From Bacillus sp. cl95 (lineage in GTDB: Bacteria; Bacillota; Bacilli; Bacillales; Cytobacillaceae): a DNA stretch of 64,000 bases. This document shows, piece by piece, positions 9,373 through 18,405 of the stretch (the stretch's first letter is position 1; each line of letters begins with the position of its first letter). The DNA is taken from NCBI RefSeq assembly GCF_900115925.1, contig NZ_FOYF01000004.1, positions 210,507 through 274,506 of the forward strand, given 5' to 3'. Position numbers and translations under genes: made by a program. The notes beneath the pieces were generated by a model, which did no database searches, was not told the origin of the DNA, and saw only the letters and a list, made by a program, of their open reading frames with translations.

Positions 9373-10956
9373 TTACGTCGTTGTTGTCGTAGTTCCACCT
9401 TGGGCGAATAACTCTTCCATCTGCTTTCGGAGCATGAATTTCAGTATTTTCCCACTTGCGTTTCGCGGTAAAACTTCACAGAAGATATACTTGCGCGGAC
9501 GTTTATAGTTGGCGAGTTTTTCGCTATTTTTGCACCACTCATCAAGTTCCTCTTCCGTTAAGTTGTTATCCTTCTTCACGACAAAAGCGGTGACCGTTTC
9601 TCCCCACCTGTCGTCAGGCTGCCCGATCACTGCGACATCGAGAACGCCCTTGTTTTCGTATAAAACGTCTTCTACCTCACGAGGATATACGTTTTCTCCC
9701 CCACTGATAATCATGTCGTCCACACGATCTTTTACAAATAGGTACCCTTCCTCATCGAGATAGCCAATGTCCCCTGAATGATACCAACCTTTGTACAATG
9801 CCTTTTCAGTCGCTTCGTCGAGTTGAAAATAACCGCTCATCACACATGGTCCCTGCACGATGATTTCTCCTGTCTCTCCAGCCGGTACCATATCGTCCGG
9901 ATCGGAAGGTCCATTTTCATTTGGACGTACGATGCGAATTTCATGATTGAGTGCAGCCTGACCAGCTGATCCCGCCTTATTCAACTGATCTTCTTCGGAA
10001 AGGAAAGTAATCGCTGGACCCATTTCTGTCATTCCATATGCTTGAACGAGGCCTATTCCCAATTGGTCATGACATGCATGAACAAGTGTTGGAGCCATTG
10101 GTGCAGCACCATAAAGGCCCAACTTAAGAGACTCTAGATTGTAACTTGGCAATTCCTCCTGCAGAAGCATGTTCCACATCGTTGGAGCCGCAAAGAATTT
10201 TGTAATCTTCTCGCTTTCAATCAACTCAAGAACCTTCTTTGGTTCAAAATGATGCATAATCACATTCTTTGCACCGACATGAACACGCGGAAGGAATGCG
10301 CAATGAAGTTCTGCACAATGGAACATCGGGGCTGTAACAAGGCCGACATCATGCACCTGTAATTTTGTACAATTAATCGTAACTAGGCTTTGCTCAACCA
10401 TCTCACGGTGACGATGCATGACACCTTTTGGCCTTCCCGTCGTTCCGCTTGTATACATGATGGCATACAAATCATTTTCAACCATATCAACTGCCACATC
10501 AGCAGGAATTGCAGCATCTACTTTTTCACGGTAGCTAGCGGCGTATTCTGGTGCTCCCTCATCAATAAACCAGAAACTCACTGGAGAGAAACGCTTTTCT
10601 ATGGCTGTGATAACCGGTTCTAAAACCTTCTCAAACAACACAACCTTAGGCATGGCGTCATTCAAAATATAAGCGACTTCCTCTGGTTGAAGACGGAAAT
10701 TGATTGGATTAAATACCGCACCAATTTTTGCACATGCAAAGTAAGCTGTTGCCAATTCTTCCGTATTGAAAAGGAACGTTGAAACACGGTCCCCTTTTTT
10801 CACCCCGTCGTTTAAAAGCGCATTTGCCAATCGATTCACTTCAAGACTCCATTCTTTGTACGTAAAGCGGACATTCTTTCTGACATCGTAGAGGGCTTCC
10901 TTGTTGGGGTACTTTAACACCGTTAAATCAAATAACTTCCCAAGCGTTGTTGACAT
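9373..10956 (-). CDS. AMP-forming long-chain acyl-CoA synthetase family ligase
   Basis: A 527-residue ANL ligase. Motifs in order: MYTSGTTGRPKGV near residue 165, QAYGMTEMGP near 315, WYHSGDIGYLDEEGY near 390, the hinge DRVDDMIISGGENVYPREVE, and the catalytic lysine in NASGKILK near the C-terminus. The ATG at 10956 is used because GGAGG lies 8 nt before it; the frame extends six codons further but that part contains the Shine-Dalgarno itself. The protein ends in a short poly-threonine tail, which is unusual. It lies between the thiolase and the racemase-like gene in the operon. The exact acid substrate is unknown. Confidence 0.9.
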   Translation of the reverse strand: MSTTLGKLFDLTVLKYPNKEALYDVRKNVRFTYKEWSLEVNRLANALLNDGVKKGDRVSTFLFNTEELATAYFACAKIGAVFNPINFRLQPEEVAYILNDAMPKVVLFEKVLEPVITAIEKRFSPVSFWFIDEGAPEYAASYREKVDAAIPADVAVDMVENDLYAIMYTSGTTGRPKGVMHRHREMVEQSLVTINCTKLQVHDVGLVTAPMFHCAELHCAFLPRVHVGAKNVIMHHFEPKKVLELIESEKITKFFAAPTMWNMLLQEELPSYNLESLKLGLYGAAPMAPTLVHACHDQLGIGLVQAYGMTEMGPAITFLSEEDQLNKAGSAGQAALNHEIRIVRPNENGPSDPDDMVPAGETGEIIVQGPCVMSGYFQLDEATEKALYKGWYHSGDIGYLDEEGYLFVKDRVDDMIISGGENVYPREVEDVLYENKGVLDVAVIGQPDDRWGETVTAFVVKKDNNLTEEELDEWCKNSEKLANYKRPRKYIFCEVLPRNASGKILKFMLRKQMEELFAQGGTTTTTT

Positions 10957-11020
10957 TGTCAATTCCTCCTTCAAAATGGCCTTTGCTTAATTTTAAGAGT
11001 GAATCACGGAAGATATTTTT

Positions 11021-12175
11021 TTAGTTTTCTAAACGCTCAATAATCGTGGCGTTGGCCATTCCGTGGCCTTCGCACATCGTCTGTAGTCCAAATCTGCCTC
11101 CTGTACGTTCAAGCTCGTGCATCATGCTAACCATGAGGCGTGCACCGCTTCCACCTAGCGGATGTCCAAGGGCAATCGCCCCGCCATTTGGATTAAGCTT
11201 CTTAGGATCTGCACCCAGATCTTCAAGCCATGCCATCGGCACCGGAGCGAACGCTTCATTCACTTCGAATACATCGATATCGTCGATGGAAAGACCGGAT
11301 TTCTCCAAAGCTTTCTTCGTTGCCGGGATCGGTCCTGTCAACATCAACGTTGGATCAGAACCTACCACAACACGCGTATGCACTTTAAATCTAGGCTTTA
11401 AGCCAAGTTCTTCCGCTTTTTCGCGTGACATCAGCAATAATGCGGCAGCACCGTCACTAATTTGACTCGCGTTTCCAGCATGAATGACACCATCTTCTTT
11501 AAATACTGTCTTTAATTTCGCCAATGCCTCTAATGAGGTTTCCTTACGTGGACCAGAGTCCTCATCCACAACAGCTGTTTGTCCATCAGCTTGCGTGACT
11601 TCAACCTGGAATATTTCTTTTTTAAAATAACCTTCCGCTTGTGCACGCAGTGCTTTTTGATGACTATCAACCGAATATTGATCTAGTTGCTCACGTGTGA
11701 AGCCGTATTGCTCGGCAATTCTTTCTGCGGATAATCCTTGGTGGATGATTTCATGTTGTGCCTTCAATCGATCACTGAATGGTGCACCTTGATAATTAGA
11801 GGCAATCGGGACACGTGACATACTCTCAACCCCACCTGCTATCACGACATCCATGTCTCCAGACAAGATTGCTTGTGAAGCAAAATGAACAGCTTGTTGA
11901 CTGGATCCACATTGACGGTCAATCGTAACACCCGGAACGGTAATGGGTAGACCTGCGATTAGTGCAGCTACTCTGGCAATATCACCCGCTTGTTCTCCCG
12001 CTTGCGTCACACATCCGAGAATGACATCATCAATGATAGCCGGGTCAATTCCAGCACGCTTGACGAGCTCCTTTAGGGTTTCACCTGCTAAATCATCAGG
12101 ACGAATATCTTTTAAAAGACCATTCCTCCTGCCGACCGGTGTTCTTACACCTTCAACGATTACTACTTCACGCAT
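11021..12175 (-). CDS. Acetyl-CoA acyltransferase (thiolase)
   Basis: A 384-residue thiolase performing the last, CoA-dependent cleavage of 3-ketoacyl-CoA in beta-oxidation. The nucleophile is Cys89 in DRQCGSSQQ. The other two active-site blocks are NPNGGAIALGHPLGGSGAR (histidine) and CEGHGMANA (acid/base cysteine). Length is typical for FadA-type degradative thiolases. It lies 34 bp after the acyl-CoA dehydrogenase and before an acyl-CoA ligase in the same orientation. In this operon it would complete a beta-oxidation round started by the dehydrogenase. A biosynthetic acetoacetyl-CoA thiolase is less likely in this context. Confidence 0.93.
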   Translation of the reverse strand: MREVVIVEGVRTPVGRRNGLLKDIRPDDLAGETLKELVKRAGIDPAIIDDVILGCVTQAGEQAGDIARVAALIAGLPITVPGVTIDRQCGSSQQAVHFASQAILSGDMDVVIAGGVESMSRVPIASNYQGAPFSDRLKAQHEIIHQGLSAERIAEQYGFTREQLDQYSVDSHQKALRAQAEGYFKKEIFQVEVTQADGQTAVVDEDSGPRKETSLEALAKLKTVFKEDGVIHAGNASQISDGAAALLLMSREKAEELGLKPRFKVHTRVVVGSDPTLMLTGPIPATKKALEKSGLSIDDIDVFEVNEAFAPVPMAWLEDLGADPKKLNPNGGAIALGHPLGGSGARLMVSMMHELERTGGRFGLQTMCEGHGMANATIIERLEN

Positions 12176-12209
12176 ATCCGCAACTTCCTCTCTCCGTTAG
12201 AATTCCACT

Positions 12210-13355
12210 CTATAAACCTAGGTTTTTAGCAATGATCGTCTTCATGATTTCGTTCGTACCTGCATAAATACTTGCAACGGGTATATCACGGAACCTTCTC
12301 GCAATCTCGTATTCTTCCATATATCCATAACCGCCATGAAGCTGCATGCATTCAGCTGCGATTTTCTTTGCCGTATCGGTCAGCTTCCATTTTGCCATTG
12401 AAACTTTCGTGACAATGTTCTGTCCGTTGATATGCTCGGCAATCAGTTGGTCAAGAAATGACCGCCCCATCTCAACGTCCGTAGCCATTTCAGCGATTTT
12501 GAATTGGGTATTTTGAAAACTGCTGATCGATTTCCCGAACGCTTGTCGCGTTTTCACATACTCTATCGTTTGGCGAAGCATCTCTTCGGCTGCCGTTTGA
12601 GCAGCAATCGCCACTAATAGACGTTCCTGCTGTAATTTTTCCATTAAGTAAAGGAATCCCTTACCTGCCTCACCAATAAGATTCTCTTTAGGAACCCTGC
12701 AGTCTTCAAAAATCAATTCTGCGGTATCCTGACAATGCAAGCCGACTTTGTTCAGTTTCCTTCCACGCGAAAATCCTGGAGAATCTCTTTCAACGAGAAT
12801 AAGACTGACACCTTTATGCTTCGGCACAGCTTTTGGATCTGTTTTACATGCCACAAGGATTAGATCCGATTGAATCCCATTCGTAATGAAGGTTTTAGAC
12901 CCATTTATTATGTAATGATCACCATCTAGTGTGGCTGTAGTTTGAATATTGGCCAAATCTGAACCTGTGCCAGGCTCTGTCATGGCAATTGCCGTTATAT
13001 ACTCGCCGGTTACACAACGTGGAAGCCATCGCTGTTTTTGTTCCTTAGTACCGTACGAATTAATGTAGGGCACAACAATGTCATTATGAAGTCCGATGCC
13101 AACCAATCCTGAACCAACACGTTCGAGTTCTTCATTGATGACAACAGCATAGCCCCAATCGACTTCACTTCCACCGTAATCCTCTGATAAATCAGGACAC
13201 AAGTATCCTTGAGCACCCATCTTCAGCCAAAATTCACGGGGGATTATGCGATCTTCTTCCCATTGGTCATAAAATGGATATGCCTCTTTTTCAAGGAACT
13301 TCCGAAGCGATTTCCGAAAAATATCGTGCTCGTCCTTTAAATAAGGATGCTTCAC
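12210..13355 (-). CDS. Acyl-CoA dehydrogenase, LCAD/IVD-type active site
   Basis: A 381-residue FAD-dependent acyl-CoA dehydrogenase passing electrons to ETF. Family blocks are visible: AMTEPGTGSDLANI near residue 125, the FAD-contacting GSKTFITNG, and the C-terminal LHGGYGYMEEY. At the usual catalytic-base position (IYEGT) this protein has IYAGTNEI. A QQERLL block on the earlier helix supplies the glutamate used by long-chain and isovaleryl-CoA dehydrogenases, so the active site is of that type and tolerates branched acyl chains. Start: GTG at 13355 with GGGAGG 7 nt upstream, preferred over a TTG five codons earlier. Preceded by a 240-bp gap after the SDR gene, so a second promoter is possible. 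Confidence 0.92.
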   Translation of the reverse strand: MKHPYLKDEHDIFRKSLRKFLEKEAYPFYDQWEEDRIIPREFWLKMGAQGYLCPDLSEDYGGSEVDWGYAVVINEELERVGSGLVGIGLHNDIVVPYINSYGTKEQKQRWLPRCVTGEYITAIAMTEPGTGSDLANIQTTATLDGDHYIINGSKTFITNGIQSDLILVACKTDPKAVPKHKGVSLILVERDSPGFSRGRKLNKVGLHCQDTAELIFEDCRVPKENLIGEAGKGFLYLMEKLQQERLLVAIAAQTAAEEMLRQTIEYVKTRQAFGKSISSFQNTQFKIAEMATDVEMGRSFLDQLIAEHINGQNIVTKVSMAKWKLTDTAKKIAAECMQLHGGYGYMEEYEIARRFRDIPVASIYAGTNEIMKTIIAKNLGL

Positions 13356-13595
13356 TGATTTCCCTCCCAAATTCTCGATATGATTTCACCTTACTGTAAC
13401 CGCTTACGTTTTATGACAACTAAAAGTGAAAATAGTCCTGTTTCAGTTCATTATAAATAAATTTTTAGAAAATTAAAATAATTAAACGTGTAACTGTCCA
13501 TTCCATGATTCATTCAATTTCATTAGATATCAGCATTAAAAACCATAGCGTACTATTAAAATGAGAGTCTGTTCGCGCTCTCTTTTTCTATGATT

Positions 13596-14363
13596 CTACT
13601 TAGGCTGCATTCTGATTGCTCCGTCCAAGCGAATCGTCTCACCATTTAGCATCGGATTTTCCAAAATGCTTTCCACTAGCTTTGCATATTCTTCTGGAAA
13701 ACCAAGACGTGATGGGAATGGAACCATTTTCCCGAGTGAATCACGAGCTTCTTTTGGCAAGGAATCAAACATAGGAGTGTGAAACAGTCCTGGAGCAATT
13801 GTCATCACACGAATTCCGCTAGACGCCAGTTCGCGGGCAAGCGGCAGCATCATTCCAACGATTCCTCCCTTTGAAGCGCTGTATGCGACCTGGCCAATTT
13901 GACCTTCGAAAGCCGCTACAGATGCAGTATTGATGATAACTCCTCTTTCCAGAAACTCATTTTCAGTGTTTTTCACCATCTTCTCCGTAGCCAATCGAAT
14001 GACATTAAACGAACCAATGAGATTAATAGAGATTACTTTACTGAACGTCTCCAACTCGTGGACACCTTTCCTACTTAACAGCTTTTGAGCGATTCCGATT
14101 CCTGCACAGTTTACAACGGTATTGATGCTACCGAACGTTTCTTCTGCTAAATTCAAAGCACTTAGAACTTCAGCCTCATTGGTAACATCCGTTTTTACAA
14201 AGAGGACATTCTCACCTAGTTCTGCTTTCAGCCTTTCACCAATCTCTACAGATAAGTCAAGAATGACTGCCTTACCGCCATTGGCAACGATATGCCTAAC
14301 AGTGGCTTCCCCTAATCCGGATGCTCCGCCCGTAACAACCGCCTTACAATCTTGAATGTTCAT
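13596..14363 (-). CDS. SDR 3-hydroxyacyl-CoA dehydrogenase (HSD10-like)
   Basis: A 255-residue short-chain dehydrogenase with the NAD-binding [11 protein letters not shown] near residue 12, the NCAG block, and the catalytic Ser-Tyr-Lys set in [11 protein letters not shown] and YSASKGG. The sequence resembles 17beta-HSD10 / 3-hydroxy-2-methylbutyryl-CoA dehydrogenases, which oxidise 3-hydroxyacyl-CoA, including 2-methyl-branched ones. ATG with GGAGG 7 nt upstream. It is the first gene of the minus-strand acyl-CoA operon. No enoyl-CoA hydratase gene is present in the operon, so that step must be encoded elsewhere. Confidence 0.88.
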   Translation of the reverse strand: MNIQDCKAVVTGGASGLGEATVRHIVANGGKAVILDLSVEIGERLKAELGENVLFVKTDVTNEAEVLSALNLAEETFGSINTVVNCAGIGIAQKLLSRKGVHELETFSKVISINLIGSFNVIRLATEKMVKNTENEFLERGVIINTASVAAFEGQIGQVAYSASKGGIVGMMLPLARELASSGIRVMTIAPGLFHTPMFDSLPKEARDSLGKMVPFPSRLGFPEEYAKLVESILENPMLNGETIRLDGAIRMQPK

Positions 14364-14495
14364 AGAATTACCTCCTGCAAATTTTTAAAATAGCAAGATG
14401 ACTGAACATGAAGTGTATGTAGATGTTGAACTTAAAACCAGCTTCCATTGTTATTCTTAATCTTTATATAGAAAAATAAGAACTCCCTATTAAAG

Positions 14496-14509
14496 TGAAT
14501 TGCGATTCA
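14496..14509. promoter_or_regulatory. Palindrome TGAAT-N4-ATTCA upstream of the acyl-CoA operon, possible FadR-type operator
   Basis: TGAATTGCGATTCA is a perfect 5-4-5 palindrome 130 bp upstream of the first gene of the operon. Bacillus FadR, a TetR repressor of beta-oxidation genes, recognises a related TGAATGA...TCATTCA palindrome. Position and half-site fit, but the match is partial. Confidence 0.35.
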
Positions 14510-14588
14510 TTTATTATTATACTAAATATTCAGAAATATTTCCTTCTTTTTGTAAGGCTCTTTTCATAAACAATGTTGTTATTGGAAC

Positions 14589-14616
14589 AAGAAAAAGCCG
14601 GCTGTAGGGCTTTTTC
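14589..14616. terminator. Isolated bidirectional terminator-like hairpin
   Basis: AGAAAAAGCC and GGCTTTTTCT form a perfect 10-bp stem with an 8-nt loop, symmetrical enough to work in both directions. On the minus strand it could be a second stop behind the YflT-type gene, protecting the acyl-CoA promoter from readthrough. Confidence 0.6.
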
Positions 14617-14751
14617 TATACGGAAACCATTAGAATTTTAGAGTTTTGAATTTTATATTGAGGAAAAGAACACGAAATAAGAATCTATACGTGTAGTTTC
14701 ATGTTTCGTAAAAGCAACAATCAATGCGAAAACAGCCTTTTGTAACACACA

Positions 14752-14780
14752 AAAAAACAGAGGCTAAGGCCCCTGCTTTT
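14752..14780 (-). terminator. Intrinsic terminator of the stress gene
   Basis: On the minus strand CAGGGGC and GCCTCTG form a stem with a CTTA loop, followed by seven T. It begins about 10 bp after the stop codon at 14792. Confidence 0.82.
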
Positions 14781-14791
14781 CTGTCTAAAAT

Positions 14792-15394
14792 TTAGCGTCC
14801 GTTATATTTGTTGGCACTTCTATCTAAAGAAGTATCACCGAAATTACCTGCCCCTGTATAAGGGTCGACTAAACCATTTCGATTTTGTTCAACGTCATCC
14901 AGAGTATGCGTTTCAGTTGTGCCTGTCATTCCCACAACATCACTCATCGTTGTGCGTGTCTTTGCATCACGATCAACTAATACAAGGATTTTCCCTGATT
15001 TAACGTCGCTTTCATAACGGTTCGCTTCGTCTTCCGGAATACCCATGCCGATTAATGCACCAGCTAGTCCACCTGCACCTGCACCAACAGCAGCTCCCGT
15101 TAATGTAGCAGCAATCGGACCTGCAGCAATGATTGGACCTACGCCTGGGATTGCTAAAGCACCAACACCTGCAAGGAATCCAGCTAAGCCACCAAGAACA
15201 CCACCTGTTGCAGCGCCTGTTGCAAGACCTTCGTCAGCTTTAGTACCTGTTTCTGTATGGATTGCTTCGACTTCATCTTTGTCACGTGCTACTACTGAGA
15301 TATCATCTCGTTCATAACCTTGAGCTTTCAATTCTTCAATTGCACGGACCGCTTCATCTCCGTGATCATAAACTCCTACGATTCGCTTATCCAT
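14792..15394 (-). CDS. General stress protein, YflT/GSP17M-type with glycine-zipper
   Basis: A 200-residue protein. Residues 1-60 match the small alpha/beta domain of general stress protein 17M/YflT (VGVYDHGDEAVRAIEELKAQG). Residues 65-125 are a glycine/alanine-rich, membrane-spanning glycine zipper. The C-terminal 40 residues are polar and asparagine-rich. Family members are SigB-controlled in B. subtilis, with unknown biochemical role. ATG with AGGAGG 7 nt upstream. A SigB-like promoter (15433-15457) lies 39 bp before the start, which supports stress induction. Confidence 0.85.
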   Translation of the reverse strand: MDKRIVGVYDHGDEAVRAIEELKAQGYERDDISVVARDKDEVEAIHTETGTKADEGLATGAATGGVLGGLAGFLAGVGALAIPGVGPIIAAGPIAATLTGAAVGAGAGGLAGALIGMGIPEDEANRYESDVKSGKILVLVDRDAKTRTTMSDVVGMTGTTETHTLDDVEQNRNGLVDPYTGAGNFGDTSLDRSANKYNGR

Positions 15395-15432
15395 TTTAAT
15401 TCCTCCTCAAGTTTTAATTCTTCTTAGGTTAT

Positions 15433-15457
15433 ATACCCGCTCTGCACTCTTCTAAGC
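15433..15457 (-). promoter_or_regulatory. Candidate SigB promoter for the stress gene
   Basis: On the minus strand GCTTAG, a 13-bp spacer and GGGTAT match the SigB consensus GTTTAA-N12-15-GGGTAT. The -10 is perfect; the -35 has two mismatches. Confidence 0.6.
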
Positions 15458-15485
15458 ATGAAAATAAGAGATTTCCACGCAAATT

Positions 15486-15511
15486 GTTAATTCTCAAGAA
15501 AATCGGGGTAC
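15486..15511 (+). promoter_or_regulatory. Candidate SigB promoter for the divergent DUF948-like gene
   Basis: GTTAAT, a 14-bp spacer and GGGTAC resemble the SigB consensus on the plus strand, about 48 bp before the ATG at 15559. It lies back to back with the minus-strand candidate at 15433-15457, so both genes may be induced together. Confidence 0.45.
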
Positions 15512-15558
15512 ATACTAAATAGAGTAAAACTTATTAGTAGAAGAAGGAGGTGACGTAA

Positions 15559-15927
15559 ATGATCATTGTTTATATTAGCATTGCCGCGATTCTTGCTTCT
15601 CTAGTTTATTTAGGATACTTTGCGTTTAAGACCTTCAAGAGAGCAAAGCCAGCTCTGAACAGGCTTTCCCACACAGTCGCGAATGTTCAGCGTCAAACCG
15701 ATAAAATGAAGAAGCAGACGAATGATTTAACTCTTCACAAAGAACAATTGCTTGCAGATATCCAATATAAGAAAGCTGCAGTAAATTCGACTATACTTGA
15801 AGCGAAAAGAACGGTTGCCCATTTCAAAGGCCTTTGGAAAATCAAAGCCTTTACGATTGTTGAGGGCAAAAATCGACTTAGGAACATCAAGATGAGAAAC
15901 CGCCGTAAAACGCTTCAAACTTATTAA
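15559..15927 (+). CDS. DUF948-like membrane-anchored protein
   Basis: A 122-residue protein with one N-terminal membrane helix (residues 2-22), a coiled-coil-like stretch (residues 35-75, HTVANVQRQTDKMKKQ) and a very basic C-terminus. This layout resembles the YtxG/DUF948 family of general-stress-associated bacilli proteins. The start is supported by AGGAGG 9 nt upstream. It is monocistronic with its own terminator. The function is unknown; a role in envelope stress is inferred only from the possible SigB promoter and family. Confidence 0.7.
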   Translation: MIIVYISIAAILASLVYLGYFAFKTFKRAKPALNRLSHTVANVQRQTDKMKKQTNDLTLHKEQLLADIQYKKAAVNSTILEAKRTVAHFKGLWKIKAFTIVEGKNRLRNIKMRNRRKTLQTY

Positions 15928-15928
15928 A

Positions 15929-15957
15929 AAAGCGAGGAAAATCCTCGCTTTTTCTAT
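15929..15957 (+). terminator. Intrinsic terminator of the DUF948-like gene
   Basis: AAAAAGCGAGGA and TCCTCGCTTTTT form a perfect hairpin with a U tract, starting right after the stop codon. Confidence 0.92.
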
Positions 15958-16033
15958 TTGAATGAATCAAGCAGTTAACAAGCTAGGGCGAAACTTAAGT
16001 AATTTAATCCCTGAAAATAATCACAAATATTAA

Positions 16034-16141
16034 TTCCCCTTTTGAGCAGATATTTTTCCGTACTAGAGAATTTTATTCCCTCATATTTCGATTTTTTTCC
16101 TTTTCAAAAATTATTTTCCCGTAAGTTTGAAACATTTTCCC
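16034..16141. repeat. Loosely phased array C (TTCCC core, 6 units)
   Basis: TTCC or TTCCC cores begin at 16034, 16056, 16076, 16097, 16116 and 16137 (spacings 22, 20, 21, 19, 21). Every second unit continues as TTTTGA or TTTTCA and the others as GTA or TCA. It is less exact than the other arrays, and in T-rich DNA some of this could be chance. It lies between the DUF948-like gene's terminator and cstA. Confidence 0.55.
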
Positions 16142-16285
16142 TTTTGAAGAAAAAAACTACAAATTCAAATGCCAACTAACCTAAAATAACTCCTCCGACC
16201 ATATTATCCCTAGTCTGAAAGTAATATTTTGACAAAAAAATCCCTCAAATCGTTAAAATTTGTACAAAAATTCAGAATAATAAAA

Positions 16286-16291
16286 TATAAT
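16286..16291 (+). promoter_or_regulatory. Possible -10 element of cstA
   Basis: TATAAT lies 39 bp before the TTG start of cstA. No good -35 stands at 17 bp; a TTGACA occurs further up at 16229. Weak assignment. Confidence 0.3.
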
Positions 16292-16329
16292 TAATCTTGA
16301 GTTTATAAAGATTGAGGGGGAGATAAAAA

Positions 16330-18405
16330 TTGAAGGCAGTTAAATCTATAATCATATGGGGTCTTGTTGCAGCAGTTGGTGCAGCTGGATTTGCCGTGAT
16401 GGCGCTTAACAGCGGTGAAAGCGTTAACTCCATCTGGCTATTAACAGCAGCCGTTTGTACGTATGCTATTGCTTATCGCTTTTATAGTAGGTTTATGGCG
16501 CAGAAAGTATTTCAATTGGATGATTCTCGTAAGACACCTGCTGAAATAAATAATGACGGTAAAGATTATGTCCCAACAAACAAATGGGTTTTGTTTGGTC
16601 ATCACTTTGCTGCAATTGCTGGTGCGGGACCGTTAGTAGGCCCAATCTTGGCTGCACAAATGGGCTATCTGCCCGGAACAATCTGGATTGTTGTGGGGGT
16701 AGTACTAGCAGGAGCGGTCCAAGACTTCATTATCCTCTTCGGCTCCATGCGCAGGAATGGAAAGTCTCTCGGTGAAATGATTAAGGAAGAAATCGGTCCT
16801 GTCACAGGGATTATTGCCATGGTTGGTATTTTAGGAATCATGATTATTTTATTAGCTGTTCTAGCACTCGTTGTTGTAAAAGCTTTAACAGGAAGTCCTT
16901 GGGGTATGTTCACCATCGCTGCCACCATTCCGATTGCGATTTTCATGGGTGTATATATGCGCTATATCAGACCTGGTCGTGTAGGAGAAGGTTCCATTAT
17001 CGGTGTGGTTTTATTGCTATTATCCATTTTTCTAGGTCAAAAAGTTGCAGAAAATCCAGAATGGGCTTCTATGTTCACTTTTACTGGTGAAACTATTGCT
17101 ATCATGATGATCATTTATGGTTTTGTGGCTTCAGTTTTACCAGTGTGGATGTTGCTTGCACCACGTGATTATTTAAGTACTTTCTTAAAAGTAGGTACCA
17201 TTATCGGACTTGCATTAGGTATTGTTCTCGTTGCACCAGACTTGCAGATGCCAGGGGTCACACCTTTCATCGATGGAAGCGGACCGGTGTTTGCAGGAAA
17301 TCTATTTCCTTTCTTATTTATCACAATCGCATGTGGATCTGTTTCAGGTTTCCACGCACTCGTTTCATCTGGTACTACGCCTAAAATGATTGAACGTGAA
17401 TCACATGCCCAGCCAATCGGTTACGGTGCAATGCTAACTGAATCCTTTGTAGCTGTAATGGCTATGATTGCAGCTTGTGTTCTGACACCTGGAATTTACT
17501 TTGCCATCAATAGTCCACCTGCTGTTATCGGAGCTGATGTTGTCCAAGCAGCAAAAACGGTTTCAAACTGGGGTTATACAATTACGCCAGAAATGCTGAC
17601 CACTCTCGCTAAAGATGTAGGAGAACAAAGCGTCATTTCTCGTACAGGAGGCGCGCCTACTCTTGCAATCGGTATGGCAGTTATTTTCTCGAAAGTAATC
17701 GGCGGAAAGGCACTAATGGCCTTCTGGTATCACTTTGCGATTTTATTTGAAGCACTCTTCATATTAACGACGATTGACGCTGGTACACGCGTTGGTCGCT
17801 TTATGATTCAAGATTTACTAGGTTCTATCTACAAGCCACTTGCAAAAACTGAATCCTTGATTCCAAATATCATTGCAACAACACTTTGTGTTTTCGGTTG
17901 GGGTTACTTCCTTTACCAAGGTGTAATTGACCCGCTTGGTGGAATTAATACCCTTTGGCCGCTATTTGGAATTGCCAATCAGATGCTTGCAGCAATCGCC
18001 CTTTTGCTTGGGACAACCTTCCTCTTTAAAATGGGCAAGAAATCATATGTTTGGATCACACTTATCCCGACAACATGGATTTTGATCGTGACCATGACAG
18101 CTGGATGGCAAAAACTGTTCCACGAAAATCCAAGAATCGGATTCTTATCTCATGCCAAAGTATTCAAACAAGCCGTTGATGATGGAAAAGTACTTGCTCC
18201 GGCGAAAACATCAGACCAAATGCAACAAGTACTAATCAATGATTACGTAGATGCAGCGTTATGTGCCTTCTTCATGATTGTCGTCATCACGGTCTTCTTA
18301 TCCGCTCTTCGTCTTTGGAGAAAGGTCTTAACGAATCAATCATACACACTTCACGAGGAACCATACGTACCTCGCAGTGAGGAAGACTTAAAGAAGTATG
18401 CTTAA
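16330..18405 (+). CDS. cstA: Carbon starvation protein CstA (peptide/pyruvate transporter)
   Basis: A 691-residue integral membrane protein with about 18 hydrophobic segments. Characteristic CstA blocks are visible: FGHHFAAIAGAGPLVGP near residue 90, GSVSGFHALVSSGTTPK near 345, and TTIDAGTRVGRF near 485. CstA/BtsT proteins take up peptides or pyruvate during carbon limitation. The start is TTG at 16330 with GAGGGGGAG 7 nt before it. The last 8 bp overlap the small ybdD-like gene, a conserved arrangement. The C-terminal tail after residue 600 is soluble, as in Gram-positive CstA. Confidence 0.95.
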   Translation: MKAVKSIIIWGLVAAVGAAGFAVMALNSGESVNSIWLLTAAVCTYAIAYRFYSRFMAQKVFQLDDSRKTPAEINNDGKDYVPTNKWVLFGHHFAAIAGAGPLVGPILAAQMGYLPGTIWIVVGVVLAGAVQDFIILFGSMRRNGKSLGEMIKEEIGPVTGIIAMVGILGIMIILLAVLALVVVKALTGSPWGMFTIAATIPIAIFMGVYMRYIRPGRVGEGSIIGVVLLLLSIFLGQKVAENPEWASMFTFTGETIAIMMIIYGFVASVLPVWMLLAPRDYLSTFLKVGTIIGLALGIVLVAPDLQMPGVTPFIDGSGPVFAGNLFPFLFITIACGSVSGFHALVSSGTTPKMIERESHAQPIGYGAMLTESFVAVMAMIAACVLTPGIYFAINSPPAVIGADVVQAAKTVSNWGYTITPEMLTTLAKDVGEQSVISRTGGAPTLAIGMAVIFSKVIGGKALMAFWYHFAILFEALFILTTIDAGTRVGRFMIQDLLGSIYKPLAKTESLIPNIIATTLCVFGWGYFLYQGVIDPLGGINTLWPLFGIANQMLAAIALLLGTTFLFKMGKKSYVWITLIPTTWILIVTMTAGWQKLFHENPRIGFLSHAKVFKQAVDDGKVLAPAKTSDQMQQVLINDYVDAALCAFFMIVVITVFLSALRLWRKVLTNQSYTLHEEPYVPRSEEDLKKYA

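Larger units (their letters stand above)
14364..14791. other. Gene-free stretch upstream of the acyl-CoA operon
   Basis: No ORF here has a ribosome binding site. It contains the TGAAT/ATTCA palindrome (14496-14509), an isolated perfect hairpin (AGAAAAAGCC ... GGCTTTTTCT, near 14589-14616), and the terminator of the stress gene near 14752-14780. The rest is AT-rich with no feature I can name. Confidence 0.5.

Noticed and set aside
13563-13590. Terminator of the SDR-to-ligase operon near 13565
   Set aside because: GAGAG/CTCTC is a weak stem whose T tract follows on the plus strand, where no gene ends, so I did not call it.
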